Origin: Sulfurimicrobium sp.
GTDB lineage: Bacteria; Pseudomonadota; Gammaproteobacteria; Burkholderiales; Sulfuricellaceae
Assembly: GCA_030652035.1 (NCBI GenBank)
Contig: JAUSBJ010000048.1
Coordinates: 124,001 to 188,000 of the forward strand
Direction of reading: 5' to 3'
DNA: 64,000 bases
Part shown: positions 18,368 through 28,218 of the stretch, piece after piece
Layout: each line of letters opens with the position of its first letter
How positions within the stretch are numbered: position 1 is the stretch's first letter
Program-made: the position numbers and the translations under genes
The notes under the pieces: generated by a model
The model's input: only the letters and a program-made list of their open reading frames with translations
Database searches by the model: none
What the model was told of the DNA's origin: nothing

Positions 18368-18712
18368 CGAACTGTAAAAGATAAAACAACGATCAAGCGA
18401 ATGTTCCTTCGTGGCAATATAGTCATAGATAAAAAATACCAAATAGCATATATCCTAACCTATCAACAAGATGACTGTGCGATCATATTTTTTATATGCC
18501 CATTGGATGCCGTTAAATTATCCGCCGCGAACGACAATGAACTTAAGCATGCTACATTGTTTTCACGGCAGTGATAAATCTGATATTCTCTAAGAACGGC
18601 TGCCAGAACAGGGGTTCAGCAGATATTCGCATCCTGAATCTACCCCGGGCAAAACAAAACCAGACAAGCAATTGTAAACCGCTAAGCCGATCTCCAGGGA
18701 GACCCAAAAAAC
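18368..18712. other. Divergent intergenic region between the hybrid kinase and the chemotaxis cluster
   Basis: 345 bases, AT-rich around 18400-18530, without a convincing gene. It should contain promoters for both directions. I found no clear sigma-70, sigma-54 or FliA promoter. An AGGGAGA near 18697-18703 is the likely ribosome binding site for the GTG at 18713. Confidence 0.45.
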
Positions 18713-19972
18713 GTGAACCCGCATTCCAAGCCTCAATATTTCCGCAATGCAATGTCGATCGGCATCGCTCTTGGGCTTCTAACCGTAGCCGCCGAATGGA
18801 TGCTTGGAAATCTTGATGATTATGAGAAAATCGCTTCCAGCGCCGTTCATCTGACCCTGATCGGCATGGTGTATTTCGGCTGGGCGCTGATTTTCAAAAT
18901 GACCCTGGACAAAGCGCAAAAGCGAGAAAACCAAAAATGGCAGGAAACCGATTCTAATCTTAAATCGCTCACCAGCAAAACGCACATTCTGTTCACCCAG
19001 CTCAACGAGCAGACCGGCGAGCAAATCGCCGGCATCAAGCAGGAAATCAGACAAACCCAGGACATTCTCTCCGATGCCATCCACAAGCTGATCAACAGCT
19101 TCACCGGCATGGACTCGCACACCAGGGAACAACAGCGCCTGGCCCTGGAACTAACGGAGCAAACCAGCAACAACGACTCATCCGGCCAGTCGACTTTCGA
19201 GAACTTTATCGCGGAAACTTCGCAAACGCTTTCCACCTTCGTACAGACAACGGTAGAAACCAGCAAAATAGGCATGTCTCTGGTCGAAATGATGGACGAC
19301 ATAAAAAATGACGTGGACAAAATCATGGGCGCGCTGGGCGAGATACAAGCCATTTCGCAGCAGACCAACCTGCTCGCCCTCAACGCCGCCATCGAAGCCG
19401 CCCGGGCCGGTGAGGCCGGAAGGGGTTTTGCCGTGGTAGCTGACGAAGTTCGCAAGCTGTCAGCCCGCTCAAACAGTTTCAGCGACCTGATCGGCAAACA
19501 CATGACCACGGTCAACATCTCGGTTCAGGACGCTGAAAAAGCGATTAACTCCATGGCTTCCAAGGACATGAATTTCGCCCTGCAATCCAAGACTCGCGTG
19601 CAAAACATGATGGGAAACATCTCCGGCATCAACGCCCGGATGTCCCAGACAGTGGAACAACTTTCCGCCATTGCCAACGAAGTCGAGGGAGACGTTCGCA
19701 TAGCGGTGACCTCGCTCCAGTTTCAGGATCTCTCTACCCAGCTACTCAGTCATATACAGGGGCGAGTTGAAGCGATCGAAACCATGCTCGACAAGGTAGC
19801 ATCGATTACCATGGAAGAAAATGGTGCTGTCGACGATCCTGCTGATGATTCCAGCCTCCGCCTGATGCGATTCCAACGTGCAATTGACGAGGCTGCCGAA
19901 ACCATCAGGGAGTTGAAACACAATCCGGTGTCGCAGGAGCACATGGCAGCGGGTGACGTTGATCTGTTTTAG
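18713..19972 (+). CDS. Methyl-accepting chemotaxis-type receptor without a periplasmic domain, with a CheZ-like C-terminal motif
   Basis: A 419-residue protein starting at a GTG that has AGGGAGA upstream. Two membrane helices lie at about 15-30 and 44-63 with almost no periplasmic loop, followed by a coiled coil. The receptor hairpin tip is intact: [21 protein letters not shown] and [15 protein letters not shown] (about 215-250). After the hairpin, [15 protein letters not shown] (Asp339, Gln343) closely matches the CheZ active-site helix with its Asp and Gln four residues apart. The C-terminus ends GDVDLF, an acidic-hydrophobic tail reminiscent of CheZ's CheY-docking peptide. Lacking an outer sensor, it probably reads a cytoplasmic or membrane cue. 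It is the first gene of the cluster, 85 bases before cheY. The phosphatase role is inference. Confidence 0.8.
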   Translation: MNPHSKPQYFRNAMSIGIALGLLTVAAEWMLGNLDDYEKIASSAVHLTLIGMVYFGWALIFKMTLDKAQKRENQKWQETDSNLKSLTSKTHILFTQLNEQTGEQIAGIKQEIRQTQDILSDAIHKLINSFTGMDSHTREQQRLALELTEQTSNNDSSGQSTFENFIAETSQTLSTFVQTTVETSKIGMSLVEMMDDIKNDVDKIMGALGEIQAISQQTNLLALNAAIEAARAGEAGRGFAVVADEVRKLSARSNSFSDLIGKHMTTVNISVQDAEKAINSMASKDMNFALQSKTRVQNMMGNISGINARMSQTVEQLSAIANEVEGDVRIAVTSLQFQDLSTQLLSHIQGRVEAIETMLDKVASITMEENGAVDDPADDSSLRLMRFQRAIDEAAETIRELKHNPVSQEHMAAGDVDLF

Positions 19973-20057
19973 GGCGTCATTACATTCGTCGTGACGGAAC
20001 TTTCATGAATACCATCCAGATTATTTCTTGACTCATTTTTAGGACGGAGCATTTTTT

Positions 20058-20423
20058 ATGGCCAAAACAATTCTCGCGGTGGACGATTCCGCCTCTATCC
20101 GGCAAATGGTTTCTTTTACCCTGAAAAGTGCAGGTTATGAAGTGACCGAAGCGGTAGACGGCCAGGATGGCCTCAACAAGGCCAAATCGAAATCTTTCAA
20201 CCTGGTTCTCACTGACCAGAACATGCCCAATATGGATGGCCTGACACTCATCAAAAACCTGCGCGCCACGCCAAACTACAAGGCGACCCCAATTCTGATG
20301 CTCACCACAGAATCCGGCGATGCCATGAAAGCGCAAGGCAAGGCAGCCGGCGCCACGGGTTGGCTGGTCAAACCCTTCGACCCAGCCAAGCTGGTGGAAG
20401 TGGTCAAGAAAGTCATTGGTTAA
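20058..20423 (+). CDS. cheY: Chemotaxis response regulator CheY
   Basis: A 121-residue single receiver domain. The acidic pocket is AVDDSAS, the phospho-acceptor Asp is in LVLTDQNMPNMDGL (about residue 54), Thr is in MLTTES and Lys in LVKPF. It is followed by cheA, the kinase that should phosphorylate it. GGACGGAG lies about ten bases before the ATG. With no effector domain it acts by protein binding, at a flagellar switch, a pilus motor or another target; the window does not say which. Confidence 0.95.
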   Translation: MAKTILAVDDSASIRQMVSFTLKSAGYEVTEAVDGQDGLNKAKSKSFNLVLTDQNMPNMDGLTLIKNLRATPNYKATPILMLTTESGDAMKAQGKAAGATGWLVKPFDPAKLVEVVKKVIG

Positions 20424-20428
20424 TTGTG

Positions 20429-20512
20429 AAGCGTGAAATGTGCGCAGAGTAATTTCAGCATCCACTCCTCACAGCAAAAGCGATAGCCGAGTGGTTCCAC
20501 ATTTTCACGCTT
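20429..20512. repeat. Long inverted repeat between cheY and cheA
   Basis: AAGCGTGAAATGTG (20429-20442) is matched by CCACATTTTCACGCTT (20497-20512) with one extra base, giving a roughly 14-bp stem and a 54-base loop. It begins six bases after the cheY stop. It could lower or process the downstream message; there is no U-tract, so a simple terminator is unlikely. Confidence 0.6.
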
Positions 20513-20540
20513 TAGCCCCATCCACCAACGGATCCCAATC

Positions 20541-22682
20541 ATGACTATCGACATGAGCCAGTTTTACCAAGTGTTCTTCGATGAAACCGCGGAGCACCTT
20601 GCATCAATGGAAAGCCTGCTCGTCGGGATGGACATCAACGATCCAAACCTCGACGACCTCAATGCCATTTTCCGCGCCGCCCATTCAATCAAGGGCGGCA
20701 GCGGCACCTTCGGCTTCACCGACATGACTGAAGTCACTCATGTGCTGGAAAATCTGCTTGACCGTCTGCGCAAGGAAGAACTTGTCCTGCGCGATGAAAT
20801 GGTCGATGCCTTTCTCCAGGCCGGGGATATACTCAAACTGCAACTCGAAGCACACCAGAATGGCGGTGAAGTCGACCATCAATTAGTTGAAGATGTCTGC
20901 GCCCGCCTGAAGCTTCTCGCAGGTGGAGAAACAGCCGTTGTTGAAAAAACCGCCGAACCCGCAACAACGCAAAATACTGGGCATATCTATACCATTACCT
21001 ATACCCCGGACGCGGATACCTCCTCTCGACCGGAACGTCTGGATGCCCTGTATGCTGAGCTTGGAAATCTCGGCCGGCTGGAGATGGTGGATGGCGAGGC
21101 TCCAGTCAAATGCATGCGTCTGTCCACCACCGCGGGCGAAAACGAAATCAAGGAAATTTTTTCTTTCATCGCCGCGCCAGAACAATTCACCGTCAGCCCA
21201 GAGGGTGCGGATGCGCTGACTGGGAATGACGACAGCTACGGTTTTTTCAGCGACGAACCGGCCACAGTTGCCGTTACCGACGACACGGACGCCGGTTATG
21301 GCTTTTTCACGGATGTCACGCCCCCGGATAAGGATGAAGACGACGGCTATGGTTTCTTTGCCCCTGTTGAGGAAATCAGGAGCCAAGTAGAGAATCAGCA
21401 GGGTTATGGTTTTTTTGAGGAAATCAAGGCGCCAGGCCCGGCAGATATAAGCAAACCCGCCAGCTCCCCGGTCAAATCCACCCCGACTGGGCCCATCAAG
21501 GCCACACCCGCGTCCGGCGGCGACTCCTCCATTCGTGTCAGCATCGAGAAAGTCGACCAGCTCATCAACCTGGTTGGCGAACTCGTTATTACCCAGGCCA
21601 TGCTGGCCCAGACTGCCAGCGAAGTTGACCCGGTCATCTATGAAAAGCTGCTCAATGGCATGGGCCAGCTGGAGCGCAATACCCGTGATTTGCAGGAATC
21701 GGTAATGTCGATTCGCATGATGCCAATCAGCTTCGTGTTCAGCCGCTTCCCGCGCGTGGTGCGAGAGCTCGCCGGCAAGCTTAACAAACAGGTGGAACTC
21801 AAAACCGTGGGCGAAGGCACCGAGCTGGACAAGGGCCTGATCGAAAAACTTGCCGACCCCCTCACCCACCTGGTGCGCAACAGCCTGGACCACGGCATTG
21901 AGAGACCGGAGCAGCGTATTGCCGGAGGCAAGAATGCGAAGGGGACCATCACGCTGAGCGCCGCTCATCAGGGTGGCAATATCGTTATCGAGGTCGGTGA
22001 CGACGGCGCGGGCCTGAACCGTGACAAGATTCTTTCCAAGGCAACGGAGAAAGGCATCCCGGTCGCGGACAATATTCCCGACCAGGATGTGTGGCAACTC
22101 ATCTTCGCTCCCGGATTTTCTACTGCCGACGTGGTCACCGATGTTTCCGGCCGAGGCGTCGGCATGGATGTGGTGAAACGCAATATCCACGAAATGGGCG
22201 GGCGCATCGACATCAGTTCCGCGCTCGGCGTGGGCACCCGCATGACCATACGCCTGCCCCTCACGCTGGCCATCCTCGACGGCATGTCTATCGGCGTGGG
22301 GCAGGAAGTCTATATTCTGCCGCTGGCATTCATTGTGGAATCGCTGCAACCCGCGCAGGGTGACATCAAGACCGTAGCGGGAGAAGGCCGCGTCGTTCAT
22401 GTGCGCGGCGAATATCTCCCCCTTATTGCCTTGCACGAAATCTTCAACATCACACCCAAGGTCAGTGAACCTGAAAACGGCATCCTGGTCCTGCTGGAAG
22501 CAGAGGGCAAGAAAATCGCCTTGTTCGTGGACGAACTACTGGGACAGCACCAAGTCGTGATCAAGAGCATGGAATCGAATTATCGCAGGGTGCCTGGCGT
22601 TTCCGGCGCCACTATCATGGGCGACGGTAAAGTTGCGCTGATTCTTGATATCGGCGCACTGGTCCATATCGCTCAAAGCTAA
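20541..22682 (+). CDS. cheA: Chemotaxis histidine kinase CheA with a YGFF-repeat linker
   Basis: A 713-residue class II histidine kinase. The HPt domain (1-110) has the phosphorylated His in FRAAHSIKGGSGTFGF. A P2-like region (about 150-225) precedes a linker with four YGFF motifs at Tyr 233, 253, 270 and 289. The dimerisation domain starts at IRVSIEKVDQLINLVGELVI (about 330). The ATPase domain has LTHLVRNSLDHGIE and DDGAGL, then the CheW-like P5 domain with ILDGMSIGVGQEVYILPL. CheA takes signals from the receptors through CheW and phosphorylates CheY and CheB. The repeated linker is unusual. Confidence 0.96.
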   Translation: MTIDMSQFYQVFFDETAEHLASMESLLVGMDINDPNLDDLNAIFRAAHSIKGGSGTFGFTDMTEVTHVLENLLDRLRKEELVLRDEMVDAFLQAGDILKLQLEAHQNGGEVDHQLVEDVCARLKLLAGGETAVVEKTAEPATTQNTGHIYTITYTPDADTSSRPERLDALYAELGNLGRLEMVDGEAPVKCMRLSTTAGENEIKEIFSFIAAPEQFTVSPEGADALTGNDDSYGFFSDEPATVAVTDDTDAGYGFFTDVTPPDKDEDDGYGFFAPVEEIRSQVENQQGYGFFEEIKAPGPADISKPASSPVKSTPTGPIKATPASGGDSSIRVSIEKVDQLINLVGELVITQAMLAQTASEVDPVIYEKLLNGMGQLERNTRDLQESVMSIRMMPISFVFSRFPRVVRELAGKLNKQVELKTVGEGTELDKGLIEKLADPLTHLVRNSLDHGIERPEQRIAGGKNAKGTITLSAAHQGGNIVIEVGDDGAGLNRDKILSKATEKGIPVADNIPDQDVWQLIFAPGFSTADVVTDVSGRGVGMDVVKRNIHEMGGRIDISSALGVGTRMTIRLPLTLAILDGMSIGVGQEVYILPLAFIVESLQPAQGDIKTVAGEGRVVHVRGEYLPLIALHEIFNITPKVSEPENGILVLLEAEGKKIALFVDELLGQHQVVIKSMESNYRRVPGVSGATIMGDGKVALILDIGALVHIAQS
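21237..21416 (+). repeat. Coding repeat: four YGFF motifs in the CheA linker
   Basis: Tyr-Gly-Phe-Phe occurs at residues 233, 253, 270 and 289 of CheA, in acidic and proline-rich surroundings, with spacings of 20, 17 and 19. Codons differ between copies, so the repeat is not a recent slippage product. Confidence 0.85.
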
Positions 22683-22709
22683 CCCACTCCCTCGTACGCA
22701 GGAGGCATC

Positions 22710-23189
22710 ATGCAGGAAGAACAAACAAGCAGCGGTGGCAGCCAGGAATTACTGACATTTACACTGGGCGGCGAGGAATATGGCATCGACATCCTCAAGG
22801 TGCAGGAAATTCGCGGTTACGATGCCGTAACCGCAATAGCCAACACACCCGGCTTCATCAAGGGCGTGATCAACCTGCGCGGCATCATCGTCCCTATCGT
22901 GGACATGCGCATCAAATTCCACCTCGGCAAGGTGGAATATGACCAGTTCACTGTAGTAATCATCCTCAATGTCGCCAAGCGTGTTGTTGGAATGGTAGTG
23001 GACGGCGTATCGGACGTCATCACCCTTACCCCGGAACAGATCAGGCCTGCCCCGGAATTTGGTTCCGCCATCGATACCCAGTATGTCATGGGCCTGGGCA
23101 CCGTGGATGAACGCATGCTGATCCTGGTGGACATCGAAAAGCTTATGTCCAGCCAGGACATGCAGTTGGTTGAAGCCGCCCTGGCTTAA
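22710..23189 (+). CDS. cheW: Chemotaxis coupling protein CheW
   Basis: A 159-residue CheW-domain adaptor linking receptors to CheA. The motifs [21 protein letters not shown] and [20 protein letters not shown] are canonical. A strong AGGAGG lies five bases before the ATG, and the gap to cheA is 27 bases. It is the only cheW in the window and must serve all three receptors encoded here. Confidence 0.97.
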   Translation: MQEEQTSSGGSQELLTFTLGGEEYGIDILKVQEIRGYDAVTAIANTPGFIKGVINLRGIIVPIVDMRIKFHLGKVEYDQFTVVIILNVAKRVVGMVVDGVSDVITLTPEQIRPAPEFGSAIDTQYVMGLGTVDERMLILVDIEKLMSSQDMQLVEAALA

Positions 23190-23237
23190 TCGCCGGCAAT
23201 AGCACGAATCCAATAATAAAATCCTTGGGGAAAAATT

Positions 23238-25481
23238 ATGTTCAGCAATCTCACCATCAAAACCCGTCTCATTTTCACTATTGGATTTTTATCCCTGCTG
23301 CTGATTGGCATAGGTAGCTACGGCCTGTATGGCATGTCGGTGACCAATGCCGGACTGAAAACCGTATATGAAGATCGGACCATTGCCCTGGGGCAGTTGG
23401 ATGTCATCGTCAGGGGGCTATTGCGCAATCGGCTGGCCAACTCCAATGCAATCATGGACCCGACCCCGGAAAACATCCAGAAATTCACCTCCGAAATCGA
23501 GGACAACATTGGGCTCATCAACAAGACCTGGGACGCCTACATGGCCACCACCCTGACGCCTGATGAGAAAATTCTGGCGGACAAGTTTGCCGAGGATAGA
23601 AAACGCTTTGTGGCGGAAGGCCTCAAGCCGTCAATTACCGCGCTACGCGCCAATAACGTCAAGGAAGCCGAACAGATCGTCGTAAATAAAATCCGTCCGC
23701 TTTACGTGCCCGTCAGGGAAGGGATAGATGCCCTGATCCAGCTTCAGCTCGACGTTGCCAAAAGTGAGTTCGAAAAATCCACCAAACTCTACGAAACCTC
23801 ACGCACCACCGCAATCACCGTCATCGTCCTCGGCATCCTGCTCGCCCTATGGTCCGGCTTCCTCCTGATGCGCGCCATCATGACTCCCCTGCTTCAAGCC
23901 CAGGATGTGGCCAGCAAAATCGCAGCAGGCGATCTCGGCAGCACTATCGAAATCAAGAGCAACGACGAAATCGGCAAGCTGCTGCATTCCTTCAAGACCA
24001 TGCAGGATGCACTCTCCACACTGGTGAGAGACATCCAGGTGGTGGTGAATGCTTCTTCGCAAGGCGATCTGAGCAAAAAAGTCGATCTTTCCAACAAGCA
24101 GGGCTTCGGCAAGCAGATCGGCGAATCTCTTAACCAGCTCGCCGAAACCACCAACGTCAGCCTCAACGACATCCAGCGTGTTGCCATTGCGCTCGCAGAC
24201 GGCGATCTCTCCCAGAAAATCACCAAGAGCTACCCCGGCATCTTCGGCGAAGTATCTGGAGGCGTTAATCGCACAGCCGATGCGCTCAACAAGGTGGTAT
24301 CCGAAATCCAGTCCATCGTCGAAGCCGCCAACAAGGGTGACTTCAGCACCAAGATGTCGCTTGCCGGCAAGAAAGGCTATACCAAGACGCTGGCCGATCT
24401 GCTCAATCTCCTTTCGGACACGGTCGACACCGTATTCAAGGACACCATCCGCGTCACCCAGGCGCTGGCCAAGGGCGATCTCACTGCCACTATCAACCGC
24501 GACTACGATGGCGCTTACGACGAAGTCAAGCAAAGCGTCAATACCACAGTGGAAAACCTCAAGGGCCTGGTCGTCGGCATCAAGGAATCGGTGGATGCAA
24601 TCAACACCGCCTCCAAGGAAATCGCGGCCGGTAACAGCGACCTGTCGCAGCGAACTGAGGAACAGGCTTCCAGCCTGGAAGAGACCGCTTCCAGCATGGA
24701 AGAACTGACTTCCACCGTGAAGCAGAACGCGGACAATGCCAAACAGGCCAACCAACTGGCCATCGGTGCTTCCAACGTAGCCGGCAAGGGCGGCGCCGTG
24801 GTCGGCCAGGTAGTACACACCATGTCCTCCATCAACGAATCCTCGCGCAAGATCGTGGACATCATTTCGGTGATCGATGGCATCGCCTTCCAGACCAACA
24901 TCCTGGCCCTGAACGCCGCGGTGGAAGCCGCCCGTGCCGGAGAGCAGGGGCGTGGATTTGCCGTGGTGGCCGCCGAAGTGCGCAATCTGGCCCAGCGCTC
25001 CGCCGCCGCCGCCAAGGAAATCAAAACCCTGATCGGCGACTCCGTGGACAAGGTGGAGAACGGCTCCAAACTGGTGGCCGAGGCCGGCAGCACCATGGAG
25101 GAGATCGTCAATGCCATCAAGCGCGTGACCGATATCATGGCGGAAATCTCCGCCGCATCTTCCGAGCAGAGCGCCGGCATCGAGCAGGTCAACCAGGCCA
25201 TTACCCAGATGGATGAAGTCACCCAGCAAAATGCCGCCCTGGTCGAGGAAGCCGCCGCCGCCGCAGAATCTCTGGAAGAACAGGCTGTCGGCCTGTCCGA
25301 AGCAGTGAGCGTGTTCCGCATGAGTGAAAACGGTTCTGTGGCACTCCGTCGCCAGCCCCTCCCCGTAGCCCGGATCGCCGCGGCAAAGCCTGCCGTACGC
25401 ACCGCCATGCCGGCTAAAGTTTCAATGGCGCCAGCACCCGTCAAGGCTGGCGGCGATGAGGATGAGTGGGAAGAGTTCTGA
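23238..25481 (+). CDS. Methyl-accepting chemotaxis protein with 4HB sensor, poly-HAMP array and CheR-docking tail
   Basis: A 747-residue receptor. TM1 (about 10-30) and TM2 (about 190-212) flank a four-helix-bundle periplasmic sensor. A HAMP domain follows TM2, and further HAMP-like units follow, recognisable by repeated GDLS, GDFS and GDLT elements at about 275-450. The signalling hairpin [39 protein letters not shown] is split over the 535-590 region. The C-terminus is a flexible Ala/Pro stretch ending DEWEEF, which fits the aromatic-x-x-aromatic pentapeptide that tethers CheR and CheB. Its cytoplasmic third is almost identical in DNA to that of the next receptor. Confidence 0.93.
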   Translation: MFSNLTIKTRLIFTIGFLSLLLIGIGSYGLYGMSVTNAGLKTVYEDRTIALGQLDVIVRGLLRNRLANSNAIMDPTPENIQKFTSEIEDNIGLINKTWDAYMATTLTPDEKILADKFAEDRKRFVAEGLKPSITALRANNVKEAEQIVVNKIRPLYVPVREGIDALIQLQLDVAKSEFEKSTKLYETSRTTAITVIVLGILLALWSGFLLMRAIMTPLLQAQDVASKIAAGDLGSTIEIKSNDEIGKLLHSFKTMQDALSTLVRDIQVVVNASSQGDLSKKVDLSNKQGFGKQIGESLNQLAETTNVSLNDIQRVAIALADGDLSQKITKSYPGIFGEVSGGVNRTADALNKVVSEIQSIVEAANKGDFSTKMSLAGKKGYTKTLADLLNLLSDTVDTVFKDTIRVTQALAKGDLTATINRDYDGAYDEVKQSVNTTVENLKGLVVGIKESVDAINTASKEIAAGNSDLSQRTEEQASSLEETASSMEELTSTVKQNADNAKQANQLAIGASNVAGKGGAVVGQVVHTMSSINESSRKIVDIISVIDGIAFQTNILALNAAVEAARAGEQGRGFAVVAAEVRNLAQRSAAAAKEIKTLIGDSVDKVENGSKLVAEAGSTMEEIVNAIKRVTDIMAEISAASSEQSAGIEQVNQAITQMDEVTQQNAALVEEAAAAAESLEEQAVGLSEAVSVFRMSENGSVALRRQPLPVARIAAAKPAVRTAMPAKVSMAPAPVKAGGDEDEWEEF
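24579..25316 (+). repeat. 738-base near-identical direct repeat, copy 1 (receptor signalling domain)
   Basis: Same length and nearly the same bases as 27418-28155; only scattered, mostly silent differences are visible. Confidence 0.9.
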
Positions 25482-25509
25482 CAAGCAACTTAGAAATGCT
25501 TGCATCTCC

Positions 25510-25531
25510 CCGGGCTGAGACCAGCACCCGG
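25510..25531 (+). terminator. Stem-loop between the two receptor genes, possible weak terminator
   Basis: CCGGGCTG pairs with CAGCACCCGG with a 2-base bulge, followed by AGCGCGC and four T. The T run is short and offset, so it may be an attenuator or an mRNA-stability element. Confidence 0.35.
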
Positions 25532-25581
25532 AGCGCGCTTTTAAATATTAATAACGAACGATTTGGATGAGGAACTCCGCC

Positions 25582-28206
25582 ATGTCTGCCAGTACCATTA
25601 AAACGCGAACCAAACTGATTTTCATGGTTACGATCCCAATACTGGGATTGCTCTACTTCTCCATTACCGGCACCCTGGAGAAAACCGCCTTGTCGCGTGA
25701 AATGGTCAAGCTGGAAGCGCTTTCCGGCTTATCGGTCAAAATCGGCGCGCTGGCCCACGAACTTCAAAAAGAGCGTGGCATGAGTGCCGGGTTTCTCGGC
25801 AGCAAGGGGGCCAAGTTCGCTCTAGAACTTCCCACCCAGCGCAAGGAAACAGATGGCAAGATCGAAGCCCTGCGCGCGGGGATGGCCGGTTTTGACGCCT
25901 CCAAATTCGAACCCAGCCTGAAAGCCATGCTCGATAGCGCACAAAAGGAGCTGGGCGATCTCAACGCCAAGCGCGAGGGTGTAACGGCGCTGACGATTCC
26001 AGCCCCCGAGGCCATCGGCTTTTATACCAAAACGATTGGCCTGTTTCTTGCTGTACCGGGACAGACACCCAATCTGAGCAGCAATAGCGAGGTAGCGCGG
26101 GCTGCCACCACTTACTACAGCCTGCTTCAGGCCAAGGAGCGCGCAGGCATCGAACGCGCCCTGCTGTCCAATGCTTTTTCTGTGGACAAATTCACGCCGG
26201 CCTTGTTAACCCGTTTTTTCTCCAATTCCGCTGCGCAGGAAACTTTCACCGGCTTGTTCGTGAATTTTGCCCAACCCGCGCAGAAAGCATTCTATGACAC
26301 CAAGATCACAGGCAATGTCATAGACGAAGTGGCCCGGATGAAACAACAGGCTGTGGACAAAGCTTCCGAACCCAGCCTGGGAGGAGTGGATCCTACGATC
26401 TGGTTCAGTGCCATGACCAGCAAGATCAACTTGCTCAAGGAAGTGGAAGACCGCCTGGCCAGCGACCTGATTGGTACCGCACAAGGCCTTCAGCAACAAG
26501 CTGAAAAAATGATGCTGTTTTACATCCTCCTCACAATCCTCTCGATTAGTGGCACACTGATATTCGCCACGATACTGATCCGCAGTTTGCTTCGCCAACT
26601 CGGGGGTGAACCCGGCGATGCAGCTCAAGTCGCCCACAATATTGCCGCGGGCAAACTGGACAATATGATTACTGTCGGAAAAGGCGACGATACCAGCCTC
26701 ATGGCCAGCATGAAAAATATGCAGCAGCAGTTGCTCGACCGCATTACCGAAGAACGCAAGAATGCCGCCGAGACAACCCGCATCAAGGTTGCACTCGACA
26801 ATGCCACCACCAAGGCCATGATCGCCGACAATGAAGGCAACATCGTCTATGCCAACAAGTCGGTTCTGGAAATGATGCAAAATGCCGAAAACGACATCCG
26901 CCTGCAATTGCCCAATTTTTCTGCTGCCGGCGTGGTGGGTGGCCACTTTGACGCCTTCCATAAGAACCCCGTCCACCAGCGGCAGATGCTGGCAGCCTTG
27001 AAGAGTACATACAGCACAGTGATCCGCGTCGGCCCGCGCATCTTCAACCTGACCGCCAACCCCGTCGTTAACGAACTAGGGGACCGCCTGGGCACCTCAG
27101 TCGAATGGTTCGACGCCACCCAGGAACACCGAATACAGGCGGAAGTACAGGAACTGGTCTCAGCCGCCGTCAACGGTGATTTCAGCAAACGACTTGATCT
27201 GTCTGACAAAGCGGGTTTTATGCGGGATTTGAGCGAAGGCATCAACCAGCTTTCCGAGATCACCCAAAACGGTCTGAGCGATGTGCTCCATGTGGCCGAA
27301 GCGATGGCCGTGGGCGATCTCACCAAGACCATAGACAAGGAATACCACGGCCTGTTCGGCCAAACCAAGGAAGGTGTCAACGCCACGGTAGAAAACCTGA
27401 AAAAACTGGTCTTTGACATCAAGGAATCGGTGGATGCAATCAACACCGCCTCCAAGGAAATCGCCGCCGGTAACAGCGACCTGTCGCAGCGCACCGAGGA
27501 ACAGGCTTCCAGCCTGGAGGAAACCGCTTCCAGCATGGAAGAACTGACTTCCACCGTGAAGCAGAACGCGGACAATGCCAAACAGGCCAACCAACTGGCC
27601 ATCGGTGCTTCCAACGTGGCCGGCAAGGGCGGCGCCGTGGTCGGCCAGGTAGTACACACCATGTCCTCCATCAACGAATCCTCGCGCAAGATCGTGGACA
27701 TCATTTCGGTGATCGACGGCATCGCCTTCCAGACCAACATCCTGGCCCTGAACGCCGCGGTGGAAGCCGCCCGTGCCGGAGAGCAGGGACGTGGATTTGC
27801 CGTGGTGGCGGCCGAAGTACGCAATCTGGCCCAGCGCTCCGCCGCCGCCGCCAAGGAAATCAAAACCCTGATCGGCGACTCCGTGGACAAGGTGGAGAAT
27901 GGCTCCAAACTGGTGGCCGAAGCCGGCAGCACCATGGAGGAGATCGTCAATGCCATCAAGCGCGTGACCGATATCATGGGGGAAATCTCCGCCGCGTCTT
28001 CCGAGCAGAGCGCCGGCATCGAGCAGGTCAACCAGGCCATCACCCAGATGGACGAGGCCACCCAGCAAAATGCCGCCCTGGTCGAGGAAGCCGCCGCCGC
28101 CGCAGAATCGCTGGAAGAACAGGCTGTCGGCCTGTCCGAAGCAGTGAGCGTGTTCAAGGTGGAAGACGGTCATGCCAGGCGTATCGTTACCCGCCTTTTA
28201 AATTAA
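25582..28206 (+). CDS. Methyl-accepting chemotaxis protein with NIT sensor and PAS domain
   Basis: An 874-residue receptor. After TM1 (about 10-28) comes a NIT-type helical sensor (about 45-300) with the family motif [20 protein letters not shown] domains are linked to nitrate/nitrite sensing. TM2 (about 310-335), a HAMP domain, then a PAS domain (about 395-510) with [21 protein letters not shown] follow. A second HAMP-like pair and the signalling hairpin come after that. The C-terminus lacks the CheR-docking pentapeptide of the previous receptor. I chose the ATG at 25582 because GAGGAA lies seven bases upstream; the ATG at 25567 has no such site. Ligand is inference from the domain. Confidence 0.92.
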   Translation: MSASTIKTRTKLIFMVTIPILGLLYFSITGTLEKTALSREMVKLEALSGLSVKIGALAHELQKERGMSAGFLGSKGAKFALELPTQRKETDGKIEALRAGMAGFDASKFEPSLKAMLDSAQKELGDLNAKREGVTALTIPAPEAIGFYTKTIGLFLAVPGQTPNLSSNSEVARAATTYYSLLQAKERAGIERALLSNAFSVDKFTPALLTRFFSNSAAQETFTGLFVNFAQPAQKAFYDTKITGNVIDEVARMKQQAVDKASEPSLGGVDPTIWFSAMTSKINLLKEVEDRLASDLIGTAQGLQQQAEKMMLFYILLTILSISGTLIFATILIRSLLRQLGGEPGDAAQVAHNIAAGKLDNMITVGKGDDTSLMASMKNMQQQLLDRITEERKNAAETTRIKVALDNATTKAMIADNEGNIVYANKSVLEMMQNAENDIRLQLPNFSAAGVVGGHFDAFHKNPVHQRQMLAALKSTYSTVIRVGPRIFNLTANPVVNELGDRLGTSVEWFDATQEHRIQAEVQELVSAAVNGDFSKRLDLSDKAGFMRDLSEGINQLSEITQNGLSDVLHVAEAMAVGDLTKTIDKEYHGLFGQTKEGVNATVENLKKLVFDIKESVDAINTASKEIAAGNSDLSQRTEEQASSLEETASSMEELTSTVKQNADNAKQANQLAIGASNVAGKGGAVVGQVVHTMSSINESSRKIVDIISVIDGIAFQTNILALNAAVEAARAGEQGRGFAVVAAEVRNLAQRSAAAAKEIKTLIGDSVDKVENGSKLVAEAGSTMEEIVNAIKRVTDIMGEISAASSEQSAGIEQVNQAITQMDEATQQNAALVEEAAAAAESLEEQAVGLSEAVSVFKVEDGHARRIVTRLLN
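27418..28155 (+). repeat. 738-base near-identical direct repeat, copy 2 (receptor signalling domain)
   Basis: Partner of 24579-25316. The similarity stops sharply at both ends, at ATCAAGGAATCGG and GTGAGCGTGTTC. Confidence 0.9.
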
Positions 28207-28218
28207 GAGTAAGTTCAA

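Noticed and set aside
18682-18705. Possible FliA (sigma-28) promoter with GCCGAT before the first receptor gene
   Set aside because: The TAAA element is only 7 bases from GCCGAT instead of about 15, and the start would fall on the ribosome binding site.
20883-22436. 517-residue open frame antisense to cheA
   Set aside because: Mirror frame of a well-supported gene, with no domain and no start signal.
23847-25229. 460-residue antisense frame over the receptor gene, repeated over the next receptor
   Set aside because: The two antisense frames look alike only because the sense DNA is duplicated.
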